Notes: generated by a model from the sequence alone, not told the origin. Shown: positions 33,703-42,438, counted from the first letter of the stretch. The stretch: 46,565 nt of DNA from an uncultured Ruminococcus sp. (GCA_947624295.1 CANQJV010000015.1:1-46565), one strand, 5' to 3'. Translations and numbers: made by a program.

Positions 33703-33751
33703 CCTTTATTCGGCATATTATATAAAAAATGCTGAGTAAAGGAGCTTTTTT
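33703..33751 (+). terminator. Terminator-like hairpin covering a ribosome site
   Basis: CCTTTATTCGGCAT pairs with ATGCTGAGTAAAGG (14 bp with two G-U), followed by AGC and six T, then directly by the ATG of the next gene. The 3' arm contains the AAAGG of the ribosome site AAAGGAG. Confidence 0.7.
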
Positions 33752-34075
33752 ATGGACATGATTATAGTAATATCAGCTTTTATACTTGCTTTTATAGCAA
33801 TGATTGAAATTATATCGCTTTTTTCGCTGCCTGCTAACAATGCACCGCCTTATGTTGCAGTTTTACCAGTTTTCGCTGATGACAAATATTTCGGGCAAAG
33901 ACTTGAATTTATCCTGCAAAAAGGTTGTGGAAGAACTAATATTATAATTGTTGACTATTCCGCTGACGACGTTCAGCAGGAACTTTGCAGGCAGTTCGTC
34001 CGTGATAATCCCGATGCTGTTTTTATTTCCCACGAAGAACTTGAAAAATATTTTGCCGAAACATTTGCAATTTGA
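33752..34075 (+). CDS. Small membrane-anchored protein, unknown
   Basis: A 107-residue protein with one N-terminal membrane helix (about residues 3-25) and a soluble domain of about 75 residues. That domain has an alternating beta-alpha pattern (APPYVAVLPVFADD, TNIIIVDYSADD, PDAVFISHEELEKYF). No family is recognised. AAAGGAG is seven bases from the ATG but lies in the 3' arm of a hairpin, so translation may depend on opening it. The promoter of recD2 overlaps its 3' end. Confidence 0.7.
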   Translation: MDMIIVISAFILAFIAMIEIISLFSLPANNAPPYVAVLPVFADDKYFGQRLEFILQKGCGRTNIIIVDYSADDVQQELCRQFVRDNPDAVFISHEELEKYFAETFAI

Positions 34076-34093
34076 ACAAAAATATAGTATAAT
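34065..34093 (+). promoter_or_regulatory. recD2-mreB promoter
   Basis: TTGCAA (34065-34070), 17 bases, TATAAT (34088-34093), overlapping the last codons of the preceding gene. Confidence 0.7.
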
Positions 34094-34130
34094 ATATTAA
34101 GCAAGTAAAAAATCAGAGAGGTGTACCGAA

Positions 34131-36344
34131 ATGTCAAATGAACTTTTACATATTGAGGGTTCTGTTGAAAATATTATTTATACAAATGAAGATAACGGCT
34201 ATATTGTCCTTGACCTCAAATCAAAAGACGAAAAAATTACAGTTGTAGGGTTACTCGGTAATATAGAAGAAGGCGAAATCCTTATTCTTGAGGGCAATTA
34301 TACCACTCATAAAAAATACGGTATTCAATTCAGTGCCGAATACTGCGAAAGAAAATTGCCTGATAAAGCCGTGAATATTGAAAAATACCTTGCATCAGGC
34401 GCAATAAAAGGAATAGGTCCAGGTCTTGCAAAGAAAATTGTTAAATTTTTTGGCGATAATACTCTTAATATTATGGAGAAAAATCCTGACAAACTTTGCC
34501 AAATAAAAGGCATTTCCCCTAAAAAATGCAGGGAAATTACTAACGAATCGCAAAAAATATTCCTGCTCAGAATTATTACATCATACCTCGCACAATATGA
34601 AATAAAAGCACAATATGCTATGAAACTCTATCGCAAATACGGTACTGATTCTATGAATCTCTTAAAAGTAAACCCCTATATCCTATGCAGTGAGGGTATT
34701 GAACTCGAATTTGAAAAGGTTGACATTATCGCAAATGACCTTAATATAGCTAAAAACGCTGACTGCCGTGTTATTGCGGGTATACAGCGTATCCTCTGTA
34801 AAAATCTTGATGACGGTCATTCCTGCCTGCCTGTTGAGAATATCATCGAAACTATTATGCCTGAACTCGATATAACTCAAAAGGATTTTCTTAATTCTTA
34901 TAACAATGCCGTTAAAAATAAAGAACTTTTTTCTTACAAAATAAATGACAAGGAATATGTTTACCTGCCTGATTACTACAACGCTGAAAACTTTATTGCT
35001 AAAAAAATTAACGCTTTATGTAAATCTTCCTCCTCAACTGAAAATGTTGACTGCGATGCTCTCATTGATATTGAGGAGCAGGAACATAATATAAAATACG
35101 AGGGTAAACAACGTCTTGCAATTGCAACCGCCGTTTCAAAGGGAATCATGGTGCTTACGGGTTCACCCGGTACAGGTAAAACTACTACACTGAACGCTAT
35201 AATCTCAATCCTTGAAAAAAAAGGCGACAAAGTACTTCTTTCCGCACCTACGGGGCGTGCCGCAAAACGTATGTCCGAACTCACCGGACGTGAGGCGAAA
35301 ACTATTCACCGCTTACTGGAAGTCGCTTACAGTACTGATGACAAACTCGTATTTATTCACAACGAAAACAATCCGCTTGAATGCGATGCTATCGTTATCG
35401 ACGAAATGTCAATGGTTGACTGCATTCTTTTCGAGAAACTTCTTCGGGCTCTACGTCATAACTGCAAAATTATTATGGTAGGTGATTTTCACCAGTTGCC
35501 GTCAGTCGGTGCAGGTAATCTCCTCAAAGATATTATCCGCAGTAATGCAGTCCCTGTTATTGAACTCACGGAAATTTTCAGGCAGGCTCAGGAAAGCTGT
35601 ATAATTATGAACGCACATAGGATAGTTTCAGGAAAATACCCCGATATTTCACAAAAAAGAAATGATTTTTTCTTTTTGGCAGTCGATGACCACGAAACAG
35701 CTGCCGGTCTTATTGTATATTTAACAAAAACAAGACTTCCAAATCACTATGAATATTCTCCTGTTGACGATATTCAGATAATTACACCGTCCCACAAGGG
35801 CAGTGTCGGTACTGAAGAAATGAACATAAGATTACAGCTTGAACTTAATCCGCCTGATGATAACAAAAAAGAATACAAATTATTCGGCAATACTTACAGA
35901 GTTGGCGATAAAGTTATGCAGATGCAGAATAATTACGATATTGTCTGGAAAAAAGGCACTGAAGAAGGTACAGGTATTTTCAACGGTGATATAGGCAAAA
36001 TAACTGATATAAACGAAAATACACAGTCTGTTTTTGTTAATTTTGACGGACGACGTGCAGTATATTCATTTGATACACTCGCACAAATCGAACTCGCTTA
36101 CGCTATTACAGTACATAAAAGTCAGGGTTGTGAATTTGAAGCTGTTATTATGCCTGTTATGGACGGTTTCGATAGACTCTGCTACAGAAATCTGCTGTAT
36201 ACCGCTGTAACTCGTGCTAAAAAACTGCTTATACTTGTCGGTTCGGAAGAACAAATCCACAATATGGTTGACAACAACCAACAAACTAAACGTTATACTT
36301 GCCTGAGAGATATGTTGCAAAGAAAGGAAAATCAAAATGGCTAA
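34131..36344 (+). CDS. recD2: RecD2-type DNA helicase
   Basis: A 737-residue superfamily 1B 5'-3' helicase of the RecD2 kind, found in bacteria outside RecBCD and tied to replication-fork repair. An N-terminal OB-like domain is followed by tandem helix-hairpin-helix motifs (AIKGIGPGLAKKIV, QIKGISPKKC). The helicase core has Walker A GSPGTGKTTT, Walker B IVIDEMSM, then GDFHQLPSVGAG, ELTEIFRQA and the late motif ITVHKSQGCEFE with YTAVTRAK. Length is normal for the family. GAGAGGTG precedes the ATG. It overlaps mreB by eight bases. Confidence 0.93.
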   Translation: MSNELLHIEGSVENIIYTNEDNGYIVLDLKSKDEKITVVGLLGNIEEGEILILEGNYTTHKKYGIQFSAEYCERKLPDKAVNIEKYLASGAIKGIGPGLAKKIVKFFGDNTLNIMEKNPDKLCQIKGISPKKCREITNESQKIFLLRIITSYLAQYEIKAQYAMKLYRKYGTDSMNLLKVNPYILCSEGIELEFEKVDIIANDLNIAKNADCRVIAGIQRILCKNLDDGHSCLPVENIIETIMPELDITQKDFLNSYNNAVKNKELFSYKINDKEYVYLPDYYNAENFIAKKINALCKSSSSTENVDCDALIDIEEQEHNIKYEGKQRLAIATAVSKGIMVLTGSPGTGKTTTLNAIISILEKKGDKVLLSAPTGRAAKRMSELTGREAKTIHRLLEVAYSTDDKLVFIHNENNPLECDAIVIDEMSMVDCILFEKLLRALRHNCKIIMVGDFHQLPSVGAGNLLKDIIRSNAVPVIELTEIFRQAQESCIIMNAHRIVSGKYPDISQKRNDFFFLAVDDHETAAGLIVYLTKTRLPNHYEYSPVDDIQIITPSHKGSVGTEEMNIRLQLELNPPDDNKKEYKLFGNTYRVGDKVMQMQNNYDIVWKKGTEEGTGIFNGDIGKITDINENTQSVFVNFDGRRAVYSFDTLAQIELAYAITVHKSQGCEFEAVIMPVMDGFDRLCYRNLLYTAVTRAKKLLILVGSEEQIHNMVDNNQQTKRYTCLRDMLQRKENQNG

Positions 36345-37356
36345 TACGGATATAGGAATCGATTTGGGTACTTCAAATATCGCTATAACTACGGGCGGCA
36401 GAGGTGTCGTCCTCAATGAACCTTCTGTTATCGCTTACAATACAAGGACTGAAAGGGTCCTCGCTGTCGGGAAAGCCGCTTACGAAATGATTGGCCGTAA
36501 CCCTGAATACATATGCGTTGCAAGACCTATAATAAACGGTGTTATTTCAGATGATGACCTCGCCCATAGTATGATACGTGAATTTATTCTCAAAGTAAAC
36601 AAACATCAGCTCGTTAAACCTCGTCTTATAATTTGCGTGCCGTCTTTTATTACAGATATTCAGAGCCGTGCTGTTGTTGATGCCGCTAAAAGTGCAGGCT
36701 CACGTCAGGTTTTCCTCATTCAGCAGCCTATTGCCGCTATGATTGGCGCAGGTATCAATATTTCAAAGGCAAAAGGTCATATGATTGTCGATATTGGCGG
36801 AGGTACTACAGATGTCGCTATTGTTTCAATGAATGGCGTTGTTACGTCGCATACAATACAAACCGCAGGAAATGCTATAGACCGTGCGATTATACGGTAT
36901 ATGCAGAATAAGTATAAACTTCTCATAGGCGAAAGGACTGCCGAAAGAGTAAAAATTGAACTTTGCAATCTATATGACCCGAATGACGAAGTTACATACA
37001 CGGTAAAGGGCAGGAGTTTGTTAAAAGGTTTACCTGCACAAGTCGATTTGAGTGAAATCGAACTTTTCAAGGCGATTGAGGACGAAACTTTCATCATAAT
37101 GGAGGCTATCAGGAAAGTACTTGAGGACGCTCCTCCTGAACTCGTCGGCGATATCTATGATAACGGCTTGCTCCTCACCGGAGGAGGTGCTTTATTGGGC
37201 GGATTCACCAAACTCATCAAGCGTACTCTCGGCATAAGGTGCGTTGTCGCAAAAGATGCTATAAATTGCGTTGCTAAAGGTACGGGCAAGGCATTCAAAA
37301 ATACGGCGACTTTGCTTGACGGTTTCGAGGCTGTTACCCTATACAAATACAGATAA
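36337..37356 (+). CDS. mreB: MreB/Mbl-like actin
   Basis: A 339-residue bacterial actin that organises lateral wall synthesis under the membrane. Nucleotide-binding motifs are DIGIDLGTSNIAI, VDIGGGTTDVAIV and LLLTGGGALLGG. The Met-Ala-Asn-Thr start lacks a clear amphipathic N-terminal helix. mreC and mreD are absent, so this is probably an additional paralogue (Mbl/MreBH-like) rather than the main mre locus. It overlaps recD2 by eight bases and so is translationally coupled to a repair helicase, which is unusual company. AAAGG precedes the ATG. Confidence 0.88.
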   Translation: MANTDIGIDLGTSNIAITTGGRGVVLNEPSVIAYNTRTERVLAVGKAAYEMIGRNPEYICVARPIINGVISDDDLAHSMIREFILKVNKHQLVKPRLIICVPSFITDIQSRAVVDAAKSAGSRQVFLIQQPIAAMIGAGINISKAKGHMIVDIGGGTTDVAIVSMNGVVTSHTIQTAGNAIDRAIIRYMQNKYKLLIGERTAERVKIELCNLYDPNDEVTYTVKGRSLLKGLPAQVDLSEIELFKAIEDETFIIMEAIRKVLEDAPPELVGDIYDNGLLLTGGGALLGGFTKLIKRTLGIRCVVAKDAINCVAKGTGKAFKNTATLLDGFEAVTLYKYR

Positions 37357-37363
37357 TTCAAAA

Positions 37364-37394
37364 AAACCTGCCTGAAATAATTTCAAGCAGGTTT
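37364..37394. terminator. Bidirectional terminator after mreB
   Basis: AAACCTGC and GCAGGTTT enclose TGAAAT/ATTTCA, a long, nearly continuous stem. It serves mreB on the plus strand and the four-helix protein gene on the minus strand. Confidence 0.88.
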
Positions 37395-37403
37395 CGCTGT
37401 TTT

Positions 37404-37838
37404 CTACAAAAATTGCCTCATATTCTGCGAAAGTTTCTCCTCCGCTTTTATAAGACGTTTTGTTAAATCTTTTGAACGTTCATCGGCTGCCTGATACTGA
37501 TTCAGATAACGGCTGAGGGACTTTATTCCCATATTACAGCCGTCCGTCATAAGTTCAGCAATTGTGCTGTCGGATTCGTCCATTTTCAGCTTGAAATTGG
37601 TCTTTATCCACGACATTCCCGATGCAATCGGATTAGGCTCTTTGCCGTTGTCGTGGTAATCCGCAAGCACTTTCTGCAAATCGTCCTGTAATTTCTGATT
37701 TTCCTCAGTGCTGTCCTGTAAATACTTCCTCATATCCGTGCTGTGTGCGTACTCCATAACTTCGTCAATGGCGGAAATCCCCATTTTTATACCTGAATCG
37801 CATTCACGGAGCAGTTTTATCGTATCCTGTTCAACCAT
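37404..37838 (-). CDS. All-helical protein, unknown
   Basis: A 144-residue cytoplasmic protein predicted to be entirely helical, with periodic charged residues (LLRECDSGIKMGISAIDEVM, EENQKLQDDLQKVL). The pattern suggests a four-helix, ferritin-like bundle, but no metal-binding motif is clear and no family is recognised. ATG 37838 is chosen over an upstream GTG. Its ribosome site AAAGGAAG lies in the 3' arm of a hairpin that also serves as the probable terminator of the lysine operon. Confidence 0.7.
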   Translation of the reverse strand: MVEQDTIKLLRECDSGIKMGISAIDEVMEYAHSTDMRKYLQDSTEENQKLQDDLQKVLADYHDNGKEPNPIASGMSWIKTNFKLKMDESDSTIAELMTDGCNMGIKSLSRYLNQYQAADERSKDLTKRLIKAEEKLSQNMRQFL

Positions 37839-37840
37839 AA

Positions 37841-37886
37841 AAATCACTTCCTTTCAGAGATATTCTGCCCTGAAAAGAAGTGATTT
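37841..37886 (-). terminator. Lysine operon terminator overlapping a ribosome site
   Basis: A 17 bp stem with one mismatch and a 12-base loop. On the minus strand the 3' arm carries AAAGGAAG, followed by five U and the ATG of the helical protein. It would terminate the operon upstream and hide the ribosome site of any read-through message. Confidence 0.75.
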
Positions 37887-37892
37887 ATTCTT

Positions 37893-38171
37893 TTATTCTG
37901 ATTTTTTCTTACGCAATAGTACAGCCGAAACAACTACGCAGATAATCCCCGTAATTAAGCCTGCAATCGCTATTAACAGAGGTATTGCAACTCCTGATGA
38001 TGCAATAAATACCGTTGTCGGAGCGTCCGCACCTCCTATAATTCCGATACTGTTATCGTTTTTCGAGGAAATTTCATAAAATGCAATTGCAAATCTTATC
38101 AGGAATAATGCTGAACTTAAAGACAGCAATGCACCGAAAACTCCTATAATCAATCCGATAATTCTTTTCAA
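37893..38171 (-). CDS. Mini membrane protein with OadB-like signature
   Basis: A 92-residue protein with two membrane helices (about 3-33 and 60-85). Between them lies SIGIIGGADAPTTVFIAS, which matches the highly conserved Na+-site region of the beta subunit of Na+-transporting decarboxylases (OadB/GcdB). The rest of that ~400-residue subunit is absent, so it cannot be a decarboxylase pump by itself. It starts with TTG, whose site GAGGTGA overlaps the dapB stop codon, placing it as the fourth gene of the lysine-controlled operon. Similar short proteins are often annotated as decarboxylase subunit beta; the function is unknown. Confidence 0.72.
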   Translation of the reverse strand: MKRIIGLIIGVFGALLSLSSALFLIRFAIAFYEISSKNDNSIGIIGGADAPTTVFIASSGVAIPLLIAIAGLITGIICVVVSAVLLRKKKSE

Positions 38172-38180
38172 GCAATCACC

Positions 38181-38930
38181 TCATATCAACATTTGCATAT
38201 CATAAAGTCCTGCCGGCTTATCTTTCAGGAATATCGCCGCTTTTATTGAACCTTCCGCAAAAACAGTCTTTGATGCGGCGGAGTGCGAAAGCGTAATTAC
38301 CTCGTCATTTCCGGCGAAAATCACATCGTGTTCCCCGACAATTGTACCGCCTCTTATAGCGTGCATTCCGATTTCAGACTTTTCACGTTTCTGACGGCGT
38401 GAGTGACGGTCGTAAACATAATGCTTTGAATTGTCAAGCGTTTCGTTGATTGCATTCGCAAGCATTATAGCTGTACCGCTTGGCGCATCAAGTTTCTGAT
38501 TATGGTGCTTTTCAACAATTTCAATGTCAAATCTGTCACCTAAAACTTCAGCGGCTTTTTTAGCAAGTTGCACAAGAAGATTTATTCCCAGTGACATATT
38601 AAATGTGAAAAATAACGGAATTTGTTCAGAAGCAGACTTTATTTTTGTAATCTGCTCATCGCTGTACCCTGTTGAGGCGATAACTACAGGCGTACCTGTT
38701 GAAAGGCAGTACTCAAGCAGTCCGTCAAGTGATGCGGGATTTGAGAAATCTATAATAACATCGGGCTTTTCAGGGAGTTCAGACGGACTTGCAACAATCG
38801 GGAAGTCCGCATATTGTTCGGTATACAGGTCTATTCCTGCAATAACTTTGCAGTCATCACGGTCTTTCACACAATTGTAAATTGTTTTACCCATTTTACC
38901 GTTTGCACCGCATATAGCAATATTTGTCAT
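38181..38930 (-). CDS. dapB: 4-hydroxy-tetrahydrodipicolinate reductase
   Basis: Reduces the DapA product with NAD(P)H in lysine/diaminopimelate synthesis. The 249-residue protein has the Rossmann motif GANGKMGKT (residues 8-16), IDFSNPASL, and the catalytic signature VEKHHNQKLDAPSGTA. Length is normal. GGAAGTG precedes the ATG, 23 bases after dapA. It is the third gene of the lysine riboswitch operon. Confidence 0.96.
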   Translation of the reverse strand: MTNIAICGANGKMGKTIYNCVKDRDDCKVIAGIDLYTEQYADFPIVASPSELPEKPDVIIDFSNPASLDGLLEYCLSTGTPVVIASTGYSDEQITKIKSASEQIPLFFTFNMSLGINLLVQLAKKAAEVLGDRFDIEIVEKHHNQKLDAPSGTAIMLANAINETLDNSKHYVYDRHSRRQKREKSEIGMHAIRGGTIVGEHDVIFAGNDEVITLSHSAASKTVFAEGSIKAAIFLKDKPAGLYDMQMLI

Positions 38931-38953
38931 TTTTACACTTCCAGTTCTTTAAT

Positions 38954-39844
38954 TTACTTAATCAAACCGTGCTTTTCGAGGGAGGCACGAAGTACAGCCT
39001 TATGTTCAGCGGACATCTCACAAAGAGGTAATCTGCACGGTCCTGCATTGACACCCATCATATTTACAGCCTCTTTTACAGGTATCGGATTCACTTCAAT
39101 AAACAGGTTATTGATTAAATCAAGATACTTAATCTGCAATTCGGTTGCTTTTGCAAAATTGTTATCAAGGCAATACTGCACCATATTATGGGTTTCCGTC
39201 GGGATAACGTGCGAAAGTACTGATATTACGCCTTTTGCGCCGAGTGACATAAGCGGTACAATCATATCATCGTTACCGCTGTAAACGTCAATCATATCTC
39301 CGCATTCCGCAATAAGTTTAGCAGCGTAACTTATATTACCACTTGCCTCTTTTACAGCACATATGTTCTTATGCTTTGCGAGTTCCTTTATTGTTGCAAT
39401 TTCTATATTCATGCCTGTTCTTCCGGGAATATTATAAAGCACAAGCGGAATATTTACAGCATCGGCAATAGCAGTAAAATGACTGATAAGTCCACGCTGA
39501 GTAGTTTTGTTGTAATACGGCGTAACTACAAGAAGTGCATCTGCTCCGGCTTCTTCAGCCTCTTTTGACAATTTCACGGCATATGAAGTGTCATTGCTAC
39601 CCGTACCCGCAATAACAGGTACTTTTTTTGCTGTACGGTCAACTGCAAACTTTATGCATTCAAGGTGTTCTGCATCTGTCATTGTAGACGATTCGCCAGT
39701 AGTACCGCATATAACGATAGCATCAGTGCCGTTTTCGATTTGTGAATCTATCATTTCGCCGAGTACACTGTAATTTATAGAGCCGTCAGCGTTCATAGGC
39801 GTTATAATTGCAATAGCTGCGCCTGTAAAAATAGTATTTTTCAT
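38954..39844 (-). CDS. dapA: 4-hydroxy-tetrahydrodipicolinate synthase
   Basis: Condenses pyruvate with aspartate semialdehyde, the first step specific to lysine and diaminopimelate. The 296-residue TIM barrel has the substrate loop ICGTTGESSTMT (about residue 46), LYNIPGRTGMNI with the catalytic Tyr, and the Schiff-base Lys in CAVKEASG (about residue 163). AAAGGAG is well placed before the ATG. Confidence 0.97.
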   Translation of the reverse strand: MKNTIFTGAAIAIITPMNADGSINYSVLGEMIDSQIENGTDAIVICGTTGESSTMTDAEHLECIKFAVDRTAKKVPVIAGTGSNDTSYAVKLSKEAEEAGADALLVVTPYYNKTTQRGLISHFTAIADAVNIPLVLYNIPGRTGMNIEIATIKELAKHKNICAVKEASGNISYAAKLIAECGDMIDVYSGNDDMIVPLMSLGAKGVISVLSHVIPTETHNMVQYCLDNNFAKATELQIKYLDLINNLFIEVNPIPVKEAVNMMGVNAGPCRLPLCEMSAEHKAVLRASLEKHGLIK

Positions 39845-39862
39845 AAAATCGCTCCTTTCGGA

Positions 39863-40942
39863 TTAGTCGAAATATCCCTTTGCGGCAAGAAGTTCAGCAA
39901 GGAGTACTCCTCCGCCTGCCGCACCTCTCAATGTATTATGCGAAAGACATACAAATTTATAGTCATATTGCGTATCTTCACGCAAACGTCCTGTTGAGAC
40001 TGCCATACCGTTTTCGAGATTCCTGTCAAGTTTAGCTTGCGGACGGTTATCGTCCTCGAAATAGTGAATAAACTGCTTAGGTGCTGAAGGCAACTCCAAT
40101 TCCTGCGGTACTCCTCTGAAATCTGCCCACAACTGTAAAATTTCCTCTTTTGAGGGCTTATTGTCGAAACTTACAAATACAGCTGCTGTATGACCGTCGG
40201 AAACAGGTACTCTTAAACATTGCGTTGTAATTGACGGAGTTTCAGCTTTTACAATTTCATTGCCCTTGATTTCACCCCATACTTTCAGTGGTTCCTGTTC
40301 GGATTTTTCTTCTTCTCCGCCGATGTAGGGAATGAGATTATCAACCATTTCAGGCCATGTTTCAAAATTCTTTCCTGCTCCGGAAATAGCCTGATATGTG
40401 CAGGCAAGGACTTTTTTCAAGCCGAATTTCCTCAAAGGGTGAAGTGCCGGCACATAGCTCTGTATTGAACAGTTGGATTTTACCGCAATAAATCCACGTT
40501 TTGTGCCTAAACGTTCTCTTTGTGCCTTGATAATCTCGATATGTTCGGGATTGATTTCGGGGACTACCATAGGAACGTCGGGAGTAAATCTATGTGCGGA
40601 ATTATTCGAAACTATCGGGCATTCAGCTTTTGCGTAAGCCTCCTCAAGTGCCTTTATTTCGTCTTTTTTCATATCAACGGCACAAAAACAGAAGTCTACC
40701 ATTGATGCGATTTTCTCAATATCAGCAGTTGCGTCAAGAAGTACCATATTTTTCATTGATTCAGGCATAGGTACTGCCATTTTCCAGCGATTCCCTGCAA
40801 CTTCCTCGTATGTTTTGCCTGCACTTCTCGGTGAAGCCGCAAGAACTTTCACGTTAAACCACGGATGATTTTCGAGTAAAGTTGCGAAACGCTGACCTAC
40901 CATACCTGTTGCGCCAATTATTCCGACATTGTACTGTTTCAT
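39863..40942 (-). CDS. asd: Aspartate-semialdehyde dehydrogenase, archaeal/fungal type
   Basis: Makes aspartate semialdehyde from aspartyl phosphate, the shared precursor of lysine, threonine and methionine. The 359-residue protein starts with the NADP-binding motif GIIGATGMVGQRF. The catalytic Cys is in AVKSNCSIQSYVPAL, followed by YQAISGAGK and, near the C-terminus, LSHNTLRGAAGGGVLLAE. The length and these motifs place it in the longer archaeal/fungal class rather than the short bacterial one. It is the first gene of the operon, directly under lysine riboswitch control, with AAAAGGAG upstream of the ATG. Confidence 0.95.
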   Translation of the reverse strand: MKQYNVGIIGATGMVGQRFATLLENHPWFNVKVLAASPRSAGKTYEEVAGNRWKMAVPMPESMKNMVLLDATADIEKIASMVDFCFCAVDMKKDEIKALEEAYAKAECPIVSNNSAHRFTPDVPMVVPEINPEHIEIIKAQRERLGTKRGFIAVKSNCSIQSYVPALHPLRKFGLKKVLACTYQAISGAGKNFETWPEMVDNLIPYIGGEEEKSEQEPLKVWGEIKGNEIVKAETPSITTQCLRVPVSDGHTAAVFVSFDNKPSKEEILQLWADFRGVPQELELPSAPKQFIHYFEDDNRPQAKLDRNLENGMAVSTGRLREDTQYDYKFVCLSHNTLRGAAGGGVLLAELLAAKGYFD

Positions 40943-40975
40943 AAAATAAAACTCCTTTTTTTGAAAAAATATTAT

Positions 40976-41007
40976 AAAAAAATAAGAAAACCGGTTGCAA
41001 ACCGGTT
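40976..41007 (-). terminator. Riboswitch expression-platform terminator
   Basis: AACCGGTT-TGC-AACCGGTT followed on the minus strand by TTTTCTTATTTTTTT, between the lysine aptamer and asd. Lysine binding should favour this hairpin and stop transcription. Confidence 0.88.
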
Positions 41008-41040
41008 CATCATGAGTTATAATAGAAGTATTGGCAATGC

Positions 41041-41202
41041 CGATAGCTCTCCATCAAATCATGATGACAGCCATAAGCCTGTTAGACTTACAGCCGGAAC
41101 AGAATTTACCGGAAACTGTTCCTCGGCGGAATTGCCTTTCATCATGATTCAACGGATTGGTTATCCTCTGCAATGACTACTTATCTCATCCGCACCTCTA
41201 TC
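41041..41202 (-). promoter_or_regulatory. Lysine riboswitch (L box) aptamer
   Basis: The minus strand carries the L-box core: GATAGAGGTGCGG at the 5' end, GAAAGGCAATTCCGCCGAGG, CGGCTGTAAGTCTAACAGGC, and GGAGAGCTATC at the 3' end. The 5' GATAG and 3' CTATC form P1. It lies about 60 bases past the promoter start and upstream of asd-dapA-dapB, where this riboswitch is expected. Confidence 0.95.
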
Positions 41203-41209
41203 TGTTATA

Positions 41210-41238
41210 ATAATATCACTTTATTTTGATTATGTCAA
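41210..41238 (-). promoter_or_regulatory. Lysine operon promoter
   Basis: Minus-strand TTGACA (41233-41238), 17 bases, TATTAT (41210-41215), with the predicted start at the first base of the riboswitch. Confidence 0.8.
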
Positions 41239-41273
41239 TAGTTTTTTGAAAAAATTTTTTAAGGAGTGTTTTT

Positions 41274-42305
41274 ATGGAATTACTTAAATCAGATTTCTAT
41301 TACGATTTACCTGAAGAACTAATTGCTCAGACACCTGTTGAACCTCGTAACGCTTCACGTATGATGTGCGTGAACAGGCAGACGGGTGAAATTACTCACG
41401 ACCATTTCTATAATTTATGCAGGCACCTCAAAAAAGGTGATTTGCTTGTTATGAACGACTCAAGAGTTATCCCTGCACGGCTTTACGGCGAAAGAGAGGA
41501 TACACATACTTTTATTGAATTTCTGTTACTCGAACAAAAAGGCGATAAATTATGGGAAATTATATGCCGTCCCGGTAAAAAGGCTAAAACAGGCAGAAGA
41601 TTCACTTTCGGCAACGGCAGACTTACCGCTGAAGTCGTGGAAGTAAAAGACGACGGCAACAGAATTGTGCAGTTTGAATGCGACGGTAATTTTTTCACTG
41701 CTCTCGAAGATGTCGGGCAAATGCCTCTACCGCCCTATATTAAGACGAAACTCGAAAACAAAGAACGCTATCAGACTGTATATTCCCACGAACTCGGTTC
41801 AGCTGCCGCACCTACAGCAGGTCTGCATTTTACAGCGGAAATGCTTGACGAATTACGTGATATGGGCGTTAATACGGCATTTGTCACACTTCATGTAGGT
41901 CTTGGTACCTTCAGACCCGTCAAGGAAAATAACGTCCTCAACCACAAAATGCATAGCGAACACTATTTCTTACCGCAGGAAACTGCCGATTTAATCAACA
42001 AAACTAAATCTAATGGCGGACGTGTTATTGCGGTCGGGACTACTACCTGCCGTACCCTCGAAAGCGTTGCGACTTTTTACAATGAAATCGCTGAACATGA
42101 GGGTTACACGGATATTTTCATATACCCGTCTTATAAATTCAAATGCATTGACGGTCTTATCACTAATTTTCATCTCCCCGAAAGTACGCTGATTATGCTT
42201 GTTTCGGCTTTTATGGGGTACGATAACACTATGAATGCTTACAAAGTTGCGGTTCAGGAAAAATACAGGTTTTTCAGTTTCGGCGACAGTATGTGCATTC
42301 TTTAA
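41274..42305 (+). CDS. queA: tRNA preQ1(34) ribosyltransferase-isomerase
   Basis: Transfers and isomerises the ribosyl part of S-adenosylmethionine onto 7-aminomethyl-7-deazaguanine in tRNA, giving epoxyqueuosine. The 343-residue protein has the family features [16 protein letters not shown] at the N-terminus, DSRVIPARL, the central [27 protein letters not shown] and a C-terminal [16 protein letters not shown]. Length is typical. AAGGAG precedes the ATG. No tgt or other queuosine gene is adjacent. A short AAGCG/CGCTT hairpin follows the stop. Confidence 0.96.
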   Translation: MELLKSDFYYDLPEELIAQTPVEPRNASRMMCVNRQTGEITHDHFYNLCRHLKKGDLLVMNDSRVIPARLYGEREDTHTFIEFLLLEQKGDKLWEIICRPGKKAKTGRRFTFGNGRLTAEVVEVKDDGNRIVQFECDGNFFTALEDVGQMPLPPYIKTKLENKERYQTVYSHELGSAAAPTAGLHFTAEMLDELRDMGVNTAFVTLHVGLGTFRPVKENNVLNHKMHSEHYFLPQETADLINKTKSNGGRVIAVGTTTCRTLESVATFYNEIAEHEGYTDIFIYPSYKFKCIDGLITNFHLPESTLIMLVSAFMGYDNTMNAYKVAVQEKYRFFSFGDSMCIL

Positions 42306-42310
42306 GCGAC

Positions 42311-42343
42311 ACGCTTGCATTTTCAGTTTTATGCAGTTTTACT
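42311..42343 (-). repeat. Possible remnant end of the MITE-like repeat
   Basis: CTTGCATTTTCAGTTTTATG resembles the right end of copies b and e (CTGTATTTTCAGTTCTATGC) but the terminal bases are changed. It may be a decayed fragment or chance. Confidence 0.25.
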
Positions 42344-42361
42344 TTTAATTAAAAAAATTAA

Positions 42362-42405
42362 GACTTCCCCGTAAACTCGGATTATCCGCTGTTTCCGGTG
42401 AAGTC
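42362..42405 (+). promoter_or_regulatory. Leader hairpin before the PAS protein gene
   Basis: GACTTCCCCG pairs with CGGTGAAGTC (one mismatch), with an inner CGGAT/ATCCG pair. No U-tract follows. It lies about 30 bases before the PAS gene and may be a terminator for queA or a leader structure. Confidence 0.45.
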
Positions 42406-42438
42406 ATCTATAGAAATCATCTAAAGGAGATTTTTGTT

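Noticed and set aside
37893-38171. Truncated full-length oxaloacetate decarboxylase beta subunit
   Set aside because: The short gene has its own start signal, complete membrane helices on both sides of the motif and a basic end. No other decarboxylase fragments lie nearby.
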